A stretch of DNA of 9,334 nucleotides from an uncultured Beijerinckiaceae bacterium. GTDB lineage: Bacteria > Pseudomonadota > Alphaproteobacteria > Rhizobiales > Beijerinckiaceae. Below are positions 1 through 6,555 of the stretch, piece after piece; position 1 is the stretch's first letter, and the number at the start of each line of letters is the position of its first letter. The DNA lies in NCBI GenBank assembly GCA_937873345.1, contig CALMRL010000297.1, positions 9,469 to 18,802 on the forward strand, read 5' to 3'. Both the position numbers and the translations under genes were made by a program. The notes beneath the pieces were generated by a model. That model saw only the letters and a list, made by a program, of their open reading frames with translations, was not told the DNA's origin and searched no databases.

Positions 1-459
1 CCTTACGACCCCGTGCGCCGCGTCGCCACGCTGGTGCGGCAGATGCGGGTCGGCCCCGTCCTCGCTGGCGAGGACGGCGATCTCGCCGAGGCGCCGGCCG
101 GCAGCATCGAGGACGGCGAGGACCCCGCCGCGGCGGCGCTGCGCGAGGTGATGGAAGAGACCGGCCTTCGCCTCACCCGCCTGGAGCCGGTGGCGCGCCC
201 CTACGCGATGCCGAGCGTCTCGACCGAGCGGCTGGTCCTGTTCCTCGGCGAGTACGCAGTCGCCGACCGCGTCGCGACGGGCGGCGGCCTCGCCGACGAG
301 GGCGAGCAGCTGGTCGTCGAGGAGGTGGCGCTGGCCGACCTCGCGGCGCAAGCGGAGGCGGGCACGCTGCGGGACATGAAGACGCTCGTGCTGGTGCTCT
401 TCCTGATGCTGCGCCGCCCCGAGCTTTTCGCCTCGGGCGGCGGCGCCGACGCGGTTTGA
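1..459 (+). CDS. Nudix hydrolase, NDP-sugar/ADP-ribose pyrophosphatase-like (5' partial)
   Basis: The gene enters from the left edge already in frame and ends at a TGA at 457-459, leaving 152 codons. A complete Nudix box is visible: counting from the first codon in the window, G34, five residues, E40, seven residues, then R48-E49 and E52-E53-x-G55-L56. This box binds the divalent metal and the diphosphate of nucleoside-diphosphate substrates. The stretch just before it (EAPAGSIEDGED) resembles the E-x-PAG form seen in ADP-ribose and GDP-mannose pyrophosphatases (NudF/NudK group). By comparison with those proteins, roughly 50 N-terminal residues lie outside the window. The true substrate cannot be read from the sequence. 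The ATG/GTG codons near the left edge are internal; the preceding residues are also in frame. It is followed at once by a tRNA gene and is not obviously linked to the formate dehydrogenase locus. Confidence 0.85.
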   Translation, partial: PYDPVRRVATLVRQMRVGPVLAGEDGDLAEAPAGSIEDGEDPAAAALREVMEETGLRLTRLEPVARPYAMPSVSTERLVLFLGEYAVADRVATGGGLADEGEQLVVEEVALADLAAQAEAGTLRDMKTLVLVLFLMLRRPELFASGGGADAV

Positions 460-486
460 CAAGGCGGGAACGCGCCGCGATATAGG
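456..486 (+). promoter_or_regulatory. Probable sigma-70-type promoter of tRNA-Val
   Basis: A perfect TTGACA (456-461) overlaps the TGA stop of the Nudix gene. An AT-rich patch, GATATAGG (479-486), follows after 17-19 bases and can serve as the -10 element. It is the only AT-rich patch in this GC-rich stretch and lies about ten bases before the mature tRNA 5' end at 496, so the primary transcript would have a very short leader. The exact -10 hexamer is uncertain. Confidence 0.6.
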
Positions 487-495
487 GCGCGCGAT

Positions 496-570
496 GGGCG
501 ATTAGCTCAGCGGGAGAGCACTCCCTTCACACGGGAGGGGTCGCAGGTTCAATCCCTGCATCGCCCACCA
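496..570 (+). tRNA. tRNA-Val (anticodon CAC)
   Basis: The full cloverleaf can be folded by eye. The acceptor stem pairs 496-502 with 560-566 (7 bp), the D stem pairs GCTC with GAGC (505-508/516-519), the anticodon stem pairs CTCCC with GGGAG (521-525/533-537), and the T stem pairs GCAGG with CCTGC (543-547/555-559) around a TTCAATC loop. The seven-base anticodon loop TTCACAC (526-532) gives the anticodon CAC at 528-530, which reads the valine codon GUG. The discriminator base is A567 and the 3' CCA is encoded (568-570). The tRNA serves translation and is independent of its neighbours. Confidence 0.97.
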
Positions 571-579
571 TCGCCAAGC

Positions 580-888
580 CTACGCTCCCTCTGCCTTCAC
601 CAATTCCCTCAGCCATCCCCGCGCCTTCTCCAGCTCGGCCCAGGGCGGCTGGCCGATCGGGAAGTGCATCGCCATCACCACGGCGGTGATGGCGTTGAGG
701 TGAGACAAGCGTTCGGCATCGATCTGCTCGCCCCCGTCGCGTCGCGCCAGCATCTCCTCGCGGAACTGCGCGAGGCAGCGCGTCGCCTCGCTCAAGGCGT
801 GATCGTCCTTTGTCGGCTGCGCCTTGAGCACGCGGTCGAGTTCATCCAGCGCCTCGCGGCCGGGGTGCGGCGGCTTGCGCTCAAACAC
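580..888 (-). CDS. Small conserved-looking protein coupled to the formate dehydrogenase large subunit, function unknown
   Basis: This 102-residue soluble protein is not recognised. It is rich in charged residues, with predicted long helices (about residues 10-50 and 58-72) and a tryptophan-containing C-terminal helix (residues 83-98). It has no signal peptide, no membrane segment and only one cysteine (about residue 38), so it is not an iron-sulfur protein. The start is a GTG at 886-888, supported by a strong GGAGG (895-899) six bases upstream. The start overlaps the end of the large-subunit gene by eight bases, so translation is probably coupled. That coupling suggests a role with the dehydrogenase, for example assembly, cofactor insertion or regulation, but this is inference. 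It does not resemble FdhD or FdhE, the known formate dehydrogenase maturation factors. Whether it is made at all depends on transcription and translation passing the amber codon in the upstream gene. Confidence 0.8.
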   Translation of the reverse strand: MFERKPPHPGREALDELDRVLKAQPTKDDHALSEATRCLAQFREEMLARRDGGEQIDAERLSHLNAITAVVMAMHFPIGQPPWAELEKARGWLRELVKAEGA

Positions 889-3800
889 CGGTCGCCTCCG
901 CCGCCGCAGCCGCGCGTTTCCTCGCAGCCCGATCCGGCTGCGCGCGACGCCCCGCCCGCAGATTGCAGGTCAGCGCCTTCGTCGTGTGGATCGAACAATT
1001 GGGATCGCCGGTGATGGCGAGCAGGGCATTGGCGATGTCGCCTGTGGCGTAGCCCTTCCAGCCGAAGACCCAGGGCATGCCGACCTGATGCACCTTGCGC
1101 CCCTGGATCGTGAACGGCCGCACCCGCTGCGTCACCATCGCCCTCACCTCGACCTCGCCCCGAAGCGTCGAAAGCGTGGTCCAGCCGAGGTGCTCGATGC
1201 CGAGTTCCTCCGCCAGCTCCGGCGACACCTCGACGAAGGCCTCGGGCTGCAGTTCGGCGGTGTGCGGCATGATCCGCGTGGGGATGCCGCCGCAATGCAG
1301 CTCGGTCAGGCGGTAGGTCGAGAACACGTAGGGGAAGCGCGGGTCCTCGGGCTTGTGCAACTCGTTGCCGGGCCGCTGCCACAGCTTGGCGACGGGGTTG
1401 ATCTGACGCGACGGGTGCAGCAGGTTGCCGACCGGGCTCTCCAGCGGCTCGTAGAGCGTCGGCAGCGGGCCGTCCTAATGGCCAGACGGCACGAAGAACT
1501 GCGAGCGGCCCTCCGCCTCCATGATGAAGGCGCCAACGCCGCCGATCGCGTCCATGCCTTGCGGATGCTTCGACCAGTCCGGCCGGTAATCCGGTCGCTT
1601 CGTCGGCTCGAAGTCTGGCACGTCGGTGCCCGTCCACTTGGTGTTGCCCTCGTCCCACCAGACCAGCGCCTTCTTCTCCGACCACGGCTTGCCCTCAAGA
1701 TCGGCGGAGGCGCGATTGTACAGCGTTCGGCGGTTCGCCGGCCAAGCATAAGCCCAGCCCTGGTGATTGGTGTCGACGCCCGGTCTGTCGGCGCGACGCG
1801 AGCGGGCGAGGTTCTTTCCCTCTTCCGGGAAGATACCGCTATACATCCAACCGCCGCATGCAGTGGAGCCGTCGGCCTTCAACTCTTGATACTTCGGCAC
1901 CTGCTTGCGCGTCGCGACCTCGTAGCCGTTGATCTCGCGCAGCACCGCCTCCGCATCGGGCTCATGGCGCTCACCCTTCATCGGGTAATCCCAGGTCAGC
2001 GCCTGGATCGCGCGGTCGCGCGGCAGCGGGCTATCAGCGTAAAGCTCGCGCAGTCGATTGCCGAGGTGCACAATGAACCACAGGTCGGAGCGGCTGTCGC
2101 CCGGCGCGGTACAAACGTGGTCGTGCCATTGCACCATGCGGCTCGTGTTGGTGACCGTGCCCTCCTTCTCGCCGGGCAGGGCGACGGGCAGGAAGAACAC
2201 CTCGGTCGCGACATCCGCCGGGTTCAGCTCGCCGCGCCCGACCATGCGTCCGTCGCGCCAGAAGTCCGCCGTCTCGGTCAGGGCGAAGTCGCGCACGACG
2301 AGCCATTTCAGCTTGGACATGCCGCGCACGACCATGTCGGAGTTGACGGCGCCGACGACGGGGTTCTGCCCCATCACGAACTGCCCCTGGATCAACCCGT
2401 CCGCCATCGCCATGGTGATCGGCTCCTGCGAGGCGTCGCCGATCAGCTTGGGCAGAAAGTCGTAGCCGAAGCCGTTCTCGGCGGTGGCGGCGTTGCCGTA
2501 CCAGGCCTTGAGCAGGCTCACCATGTACTTCGGCAGGTTCGACCACCAGCCGGTGTCGGGCGTCTCGGTTGCGAGGTACTCGTCGAGCGAGCTGTGCTTC
2601 TCGAAGACGTTGGGCTGCGCGAGGTAGGTCGGCAGCATGTTGTAGAGCGTCGGGATGTCGGTCGATCCCTGGATCGAGACGTGGCCGCGCAGCGCCATGA
2701 TGCCGCCGCCCGGGCGGCCCATGTTGCCGAGCAGGCCCTGGATGATCGATGCCGCGCGGATGATCTGCACGCCGGTCGAGTGATGCGTCCAGCCCACCGC
2801 GTAGCAGATCGAGGCGGTGCGCTCGCGCCCCGACGCGCGGGCGAAGGTGTCGGCGATCTTCAGGAAGGTGTCACGCGGGCAGCCCGTCACCTCCTCGACG
2901 AACTCCGGCGTGTAGCGGGCATAGTGCCGCTTCAGGATCTGGTACACGCAGCGCGGATGTTCGAGCGTCTCGTCCATCGCCGGCGGACCGTCGCGCAGGC
3001 CGGTGTCGCTGGACGACGTTTCCGCCTTCGTCGGCGGCTTGTGCTCGGCGACCGCGGTCGGCACCACCTTGCCCTCGTACTGCCAGCTGTCCTGCTCGTA
3101 GGAGCCGGTGGCCGAGTCGAAGCCGGAGAAGACGCCGTCGTTGTCCTCGGTGTCTTCATAACGCTCATCGATGATGTGGGCGATGTTCGTGTAGGCCAGC
3201 GCGAAGTCGCGGAACCACAGGTCGTTCTCGAGGATGTGCCGGATGATGCCGCCGAGGAAGGCGATGTCGGAGCCTGAGCGGATCGGCGCGTAGATGTCGG
3301 CGAGCGCCGACGTCCGCGTGAAGCGCGGGTCGACGTGGATCACCTTTGCGCCGCGGCGCTGCGCCTCGACGACGAAGCGGAAGGCGATTGGGTGATTCTC
3401 CGCCATGTTGGAGCCCATCACCAGCACGCAGTCGGAGTTCTGCAGGTCCCAAAGCGCCATGGTGGCGGCGCCCCGACCAAACGACGTGCCCAAACTTGGG
3501 ACCGACGACGAGTGTCAGATGCGCGCTTGGTTCTCGATGTTGACCATCCCCAGGCCGCCACCGAAGAGCTTCTTGATGAGGTAGTTCTCCTCGTTGTCCA
3601 TCGTGGCGCCGCCGAGCGATCCAAGTCCGATCGTCTGGTTGACCAGCCGCCCGTCCGGCAGGCGCTCGGCGAAGGTATCGTCGCGCGACCGCTTGGTCAG
3701 CTGGGCGATGCGCTCCATCGCCCAGGCGAGCGGGCGCTCCTCCCACTCGGTCGCGTGCGGCGCGCGATACAGCACCGACGTCACCCGCTCCGGCGACAGC

Positions 3801-4111
3801 AGCATGCCGAGCGTGCCCGACCCCTTGGGGCAGAGCGTGCCCTGGTTGATCGGCGAGCGCGGATCACCCTCGATGTGGATCGGGCGGCCGTTCTTGGCGT
3901 AAATCAGCTGGCCGCAACCCACCGCGCAATAGGGGCAGACGCTGGTGCCGACGCGATCCGCCTGCTCAAGGCGCGGTCGCAGTTCCGCCGAGGTGGTGCT
4001 CCTCGCCGCGGCACCCATCACGTCGCCACCCGCGAACTGACGCGGGAGCGTCCAGTCCTTGAGGAAGCTGGCGGCGCGCTGCGCGATCGTCTGGCCGACC
4101 GTCTTCACCAT
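881..4111 (-). CDS. Formate dehydrogenase large (catalytic) subunit, selenocysteine type, with an in-frame amber stop
   Basis: This is the molybdopterin (bis-MGD) subunit of an FDH-N/FDH-O-type formate dehydrogenase, which oxidises formate to CO2 and passes electrons to the iron-sulfur subunit. It has 1076 codons before the final stop; E. coli FdnG has 1015. A 4Fe-4S site is visible at C59, C62, C66 and C94. The active-site block NQARI-U-HSSS is followed by SLGTSFGRGA, with selenocysteine encoded by UGA at codon 199 and the catalytic histidine next to it at codon 200. The family insert RYEDTEDNDGVFSGFD follows. The C-terminal molybdopterin-binding domain lies after codon 880 and is followed by an Ala/Arg-rich tail of about 20 residues. 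The ATG at 4111-4109 was chosen because AGGAG (4119-4123) lies seven bases upstream; an ATG at 4135 is the alternative. No twin-arginine signal or hydrophobic leader is seen, unlike FdnG/FdoG. An in-frame UAG at codon 879 separates the main body from the C-terminal 198 residues, so the gene may be a pseudogene unless that base is an error or is read through. Confidence 0.9.
895..899 (-). promoter_or_regulatory. Shine-Dalgarno site that fixes the GTG start of the 102-residue protein
   Basis: On the minus strand this reads GGAGG, six bases before the GTG at 888-886. It lies inside the last codons of the formate dehydrogenase large subunit. No comparable site precedes another in-frame start, which is why the GTG was chosen. 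Confidence 0.7.
1475..1477 (-). other. In-frame amber (UAG) codon 879 in the formate dehydrogenase large subunit
   Basis: The plus strand reads CTA, giving UAG in the mRNA directly after FFVPSGH and directly before DGPLPTLYEP. The latter is the start of a conserved stretch in this family (compare PxG-x-x-DGPLPxHYEP). The frame stays open and family-like for 198 codons to a normal TGA at 881-883, including NCSIHTTKALTCNLR. A single substitution from CAG (Gln), AAG (Lys) or another sense codon would explain it. No SECIS-like element or other recoding signal was recognised beside it. Confidence 0.9.
3482..3517 (-). promoter_or_regulatory. Bacterial SECIS hairpin for selenocysteine insertion
   Basis: Numbering the mRNA from the U of UGA as 1, a stem forms just downstream. 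Bases 18-21 (CCCA) pair with 26-29 (UGGG) around an AGUU loop. Below it U17 is bulged, G16 pairs with C30, two bases are unpaired, and 11-13 (CGU) pair with 31-33 (ACG). Bases 8-9 can also pair with 35-36. The bulged U17 and loop G23-U24 are the SelB-contacting nucleotides established for the E. coli fdhF element, and they sit at the same distances here. The structure was folded by hand, not with software. Confidence 0.85.
3515..3517 (-). other. UGA codon read as selenocysteine (codon 199)
   Basis: The plus strand reads TCA, so the mRNA codon is UGA. Upstream residues (NIENQARI) and downstream residues (HSSSVPSLGTSFGRGA) are in the same frame and align with the active site of E. coli FdnG, where NQARV-Sec-HGPTVASL surrounds Sec196. 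The position, the flanking residues and the hairpin that follows all support selenocysteine insertion rather than a stop. The residue is the molybdenum ligand. Confidence 0.93.
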
Positions 4112-4351
4112 GAGTATACTCCTGTCGCCGGGCATATCCTGGACGACCCATTCGCCTCGTGAACGCTGAACTGCGGCACGGCTCCGGATCGTTCCGCTTG
4201 CCAGCCTGACATCCGCGCCGCGTTCGTTTGCGCACGCAACATCGGGAGCCGGTGGCGCAGCGCCAGGGTTTCCCAGCGGACGGACGTTCGGCCGCAGGGT
4301 CTTCCGCCACGGCATCGCGCGTTCGCACCCCGAAGTCTCGATCGAGGACCC
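4112..4351. promoter_or_regulatory. Divergent promoter region of the formate dehydrogenase locus
   Basis: These 240 bases separate the start of the large subunit (minus) from the start of the 75-residue protein (plus), so both transcripts should begin here. No convincing sigma-70 or sigma-54 promoter pair could be read on either strand. Two short inverted repeats stand out as possible regulator sites: TTGCG-CA-CGCAA (4228-4239) and TGGCGC-A-GCGCCA (4253-4265). Such repeats arise easily by chance in GC-rich DNA. Confidence 0.55.
4119..4123 (-). promoter_or_regulatory. Shine-Dalgarno site of the formate dehydrogenase large subunit
   Basis: On the minus strand this reads AGGAG, seven bases before the ATG at 4111. 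It overlaps a 10-base perfect palindrome, GAGTATACTC (4112-4121), that fills the gap to the start codon. It supports the start at 4111 over the ATG at 4135, whose AGGA lies only about two bases away. Confidence 0.65.
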
Positions 4352-4579
4352 ATGGCAGCCAAGCAGACCATCGAAGGCGTCGTCATCCTCGCCCAGGAAA
4401 GTCGCTTCCAACTCACCGACGATGCTGGCGTCTCGCACCTCTTCGTGCTGTCGCACGGCGCCTTCGCCGAGCCGTCCGATCTTTCCATCCTGCAGAAGCA
4501 GCAGGCGCGGGTGCGCGTGCGCTCCAGCGAGGCACCGAATTTGAAGGCACGCGTCGCGCACCGCATCGAACTCTGCTGA
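4352..4579 (+). CDS. Small protein of unknown function at the head of the formate dehydrogenase beta/gamma operon
   Basis: This 75-residue protein is of no named family known to me. It alternates hydrophobic and polar residues in several short runs (EGVVILA, RFQLTDD, SHLFVLSH, ARVRVRS), suggesting a small beta-rich, possibly OB-like barrel. It has no signal peptide and no membrane segment, and a single cysteine at the last residue. The ATG at 4352 has GAGG (4344-4347) four bases upstream, which is close but usable. The gene ends 21 bases before the iron-sulfur subunit gene, so it is very likely in the same transcript. Its place as first gene of the operon suggests a role in assembling or regulating the enzyme, or as an accessory subunit; this is inferred from position only. 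Codon and base usage match the neighbours. Confidence 0.8.
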   Translation: MAAKQTIEGVVILAQESRFQLTDDAGVSHLFVLSHGAFAEPSDLSILQKQQARVRVRSSEAPNLKARVAHRIELC

Positions 4580-4600
4580 AATCAAGGACCCGACAGCCTC

Positions 4601-5509
4601 ATGGGCCTGCACGAGCGCATCCACCACTATCCGCAGTCCGACCTCGACGGCGTCATCCCCAATGAGTCGGAGCTGACCGGCGGCGTCACGATCGAGCCGG
4701 GGAGGTCCTACGGCTTCTTCACCGACACCACCGTATGCATCGGCTGCAAGGCCTGCGAAGTCGCCTGCAAGGAGTGGAACAACCTGCCCGCCGATTCGAT
4801 CGGGCTGACCGGCCAGAGCTTCGACAACACCGGCATGCTGTCGGCCAACACATGGCGCCACGTCGCCTTCGTCGAGCGCGAGGGCGACCGCGGTGTCCGC
4901 GCCGCCGAGCAGGCGCCATTCCAGAGCGGCTGGCTGATGATGAGCGACGTGTGCAAGCACTGCCACAACGCCCCCTGCCTCGAGGCCTGCCCGACCGGCG
5001 CGATCTTCAAGACCGAGTTCGACACGGTGGTGGTGCAGCAGGACATCTGCAACGGTTGCGGCTACTGCGTGCCGGCCTGTCCCTTCGGCGTGGTCGCGCT
5101 CAACGAGGTCGACGGCAAGGTGCACAAGTGCACGCTGTGCTACGACCGGCTCAAGGGTGGCCTGGAGCCGGCCTGCGCCAAGGCCTGTCCCACCGAGTCG
5201 ATCCAGTTCGGCGAGCTGTCCGATCTGCACGAGAAGGCGCGCGAGCGCATCGGCGTGCTGCACGAGCGCGGCGTCGAGCAGGCCTACCTCTACGGCACTC
5301 CCGACGGCCCCGGCGCCACCGGCGACCTCGGCCACCTCAACGCCTTCTTCCTGCTGACCGAGCGGCCGGAAGTCTACAACCTGCCCGCCGCCCCGACGCG
5401 CGCCTCCAATCGTGTGCGCCCGAGCCTGACCACCGGCGTCGCCACCATCGGCGCGTTGGCGCTGCTCGCGATCGGCCTGTTCAGCAGCGACCGTGGAGAG
5501 GGCCGATGA
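4601..5509 (+). CDS. Formate dehydrogenase iron-sulfur (beta) subunit, four 4Fe-4S clusters
   Basis: This subunit carries electrons from the catalytic subunit to the membrane subunit. The 302-residue protein has four cysteine groups as in FdnH/FdoH: C46-C49-C52-C56, C118-C121-C126-C130, C150-C153-C156-C160 and C177-C180-C192-C196. As in this fold, the groups combine crosswise to ligate four 4Fe-4S clusters. A single hydrophobic segment near the C-terminus (about residues 277-294, TTGVATIGALALLAIGLF) matches the membrane anchor of FdnH-type subunits and ends in a short charged tail. The ATG at 4601 has AAGGA (4584-4588) twelve bases upstream, rather far, but no other start fits the protein's beginning. 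Its stop overlaps the start of the membrane subunit by four bases (ATGA), so the two are translationally coupled. The length is normal and all 16 cysteines are present, so this half of the enzyme looks intact. Confidence 0.95.
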   Translation: MGLHERIHHYPQSDLDGVIPNESELTGGVTIEPGRSYGFFTDTTVCIGCKACEVACKEWNNLPADSIGLTGQSFDNTGMLSANTWRHVAFVEREGDRGVRAAEQAPFQSGWLMMSDVCKHCHNAPCLEACPTGAIFKTEFDTVVVQQDICNGCGYCVPACPFGVVALNEVDGKVHKCTLCYDRLKGGLEPACAKACPTESIQFGELSDLHEKARERIGVLHERGVEQAYLYGTPDGPGATGDLGHLNAFFLLTERPEVYNLPAAPTRASNRVRPSLTTGVATIGALALLAIGLFSSDRGEGR

Positions 5510-6555
5510 CAAGCGATCGCTTCGGCGGCGACGCCGCGCGCCACCCGCTCGCCCCGACGGGTCAGGTCCCCGGCACGGCCGGTCGATCCGGTGCGATGCG
5601 CCGCGACTGGGCCGGCGAGACCGACTACGGCCGCGCGCAGCTGAAGCCGGCGCCCTTCTCGCCGTCGGTGGTCGGTGGCTACGTCTTCCTTGCCGGCCTG
5701 TCCGGCTCGTCGGCGCTGATCGGCGCGCTGGCCGACCTGACGCAGAAGCGACCCGGCGAGCGCCGCGACGTGACGCGGCGCGCGCACTATCTCGCCCTGC
5801 TAGCCCCGACGATCGGCTCGGCGCTGCTGGTCTACGACCTGCACACGCCGCAGCGCTTCTACAACATGATGCGAGTCGCCAAGAAGACCTCGCCGATGTC
5901 GATCGGCACTTGGCTGCTGCTCGGCTTCTCCGCCGCCGCGGGGGCAGGCGGCGTCGCGCAGATCGCCACCGATCTCGAGCCGCACTGGCGCTGGCCGCAT
6001 CGCATCGCCAAGGTGGCGCAGGTGCCGGCGGCGCTGTTCGGCGCCGGCATCTCCACCTATACGGCGGCGCTTGTCTCGGCGACGAGCACGCCGGTATGGG
6101 CGGCGGCGCCGCGCGCCACGGCGGTGCGCTTCGCCTCCTCGTCGATCGCGACGGCCGCCGCCGTCCTGGCCGGCAGCAGCGTATCGTCGCCGATGCGACG
6201 CAAGCTCGCCGACCTGCTGCTGGCGGCGCTCGGTGTCGAGATCGCCGCGACCTACGTCGTCGCCAAGCAGCTCGACGGGGCCGGGATCGGCAAGGCACGC
6301 TTCGGCCGTTGGGCCTGGATCGAGCGGATCGTCGCCGGCGGCTTCGGCACCCTGCTGCCGGCGGCTCTGCTTGTCGGTTCGAGGCTTCTCGGCCGCCGCT
6401 CGGCCAAGCTCGATCGGACGGCCGGCTATCTCGCCACCGCCGGCAGCCTCGCCTTCCGCATCGCCTTCCTCGGCCACGGCATGGAGTCGGCGAGCCGGCC
6501 GGAGATCAGCCTGCGCTTCGCCCAGCCCGACAACCTGCCGACCGCGAAGCGTTGA
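5506..6555 (+). CDS. NrfD/PsrC-family membrane subunit of the formate dehydrogenase
   Basis: This 349-residue integral membrane protein of the NrfD/PsrC family passes electrons to or from quinone in several molybdenum and multiheme enzymes without binding heme. About eight hydrophobic segments are visible (roughly residues 56-78, 93-111, 133-152, 170-192, 203-225, 235-253, 274-295 and 306-324). The block YDLHTPQRFYNMMRVAKKTS, then PMSIGTW (residues 110-136), is the typical NrfD signature, and STPVW (194-198) is a second one. The hydrophilic N-terminus of about 50 residues is long. The ATG at 5506 is preceded by GGAGAGGG (5495-5502) and overlaps the beta-subunit stop. The usual FDH-N/O partner is a four-helix cytochrome b556 (FdnI/FdoI), so here the quinone module has been exchanged for NrfD. 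No heme-ligating histidine pattern of FdnI is recognised. The substrate and the direction of electron flow are inferred. Confidence 0.92.
   Translation: MTSDRFGGDAARHPLAPTGQVPGTAGRSGAMRRDWAGETDYGRAQLKPAPFSPSVVGGYVFLAGLSGSSALIGALADLTQKRPGERRDVTRRAHYLALLAPTIGSALLVYDLHTPQRFYNMMRVAKKTSPMSIGTWLLLGFSAAAGAGGVAQIATDLEPHWRWPHRIAKVAQVPAALFGAGISTYTAALVSATSTPVWAAAPRATAVRFASSSIATAAAVLAGSSVSSPMRRKLADLLLAALGVEIAATYVVAKQLDGAGIGKARFGRWAWIERIVAGGFGTLLPAALLVGSRLLGRRSAKLDRTAGYLATAGSLAFRIAFLGHGMESASRPEISLRFAQPDNLPTAKR

Noticed and set aside
824..3277. An 817-codon open frame on the plus strand, antisense to the formate dehydrogenase large subunit
   Set aside because: The minus-strand frame encodes a clear enzyme over this whole stretch. 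In GC-rich DNA the complementary frame is often open by codon bias. The plus-strand product is Arg/Val/His-rich with no recognisable domain and no matching ribosome site.
3488..3517. Reading the UGA as a frameshift or ordinary nonsense mutation
   Set aside because: The frame does not change across it, the flanking residues match the selenocysteine active site, and a SECIS-like hairpin follows at the right distance.
4115..4120. TATACT as a plus-strand -10 element
   Set aside because: No suitable -35 lies 16-18 bases upstream. It is part of the GAGTATACTC palindrome between the ribosome site and start codon of the large subunit.
4735..5505. Extension of the NrfD frame upstream into the beta-subunit gene
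   Set aside because: The beta subunit with all 16 ligand cysteines occupies another frame here. The NrfD start at 5506 has a good ribosome site and the typical ATGA overlap.
4136..6298. Extension of the large-subunit frame upstream on the minus strand past 4135
   Set aside because: It runs antisense through the beta and NrfD genes with low-complexity Arg/Ala-rich translation. The good ribosome site at 4119-4123 places the start at 4111.
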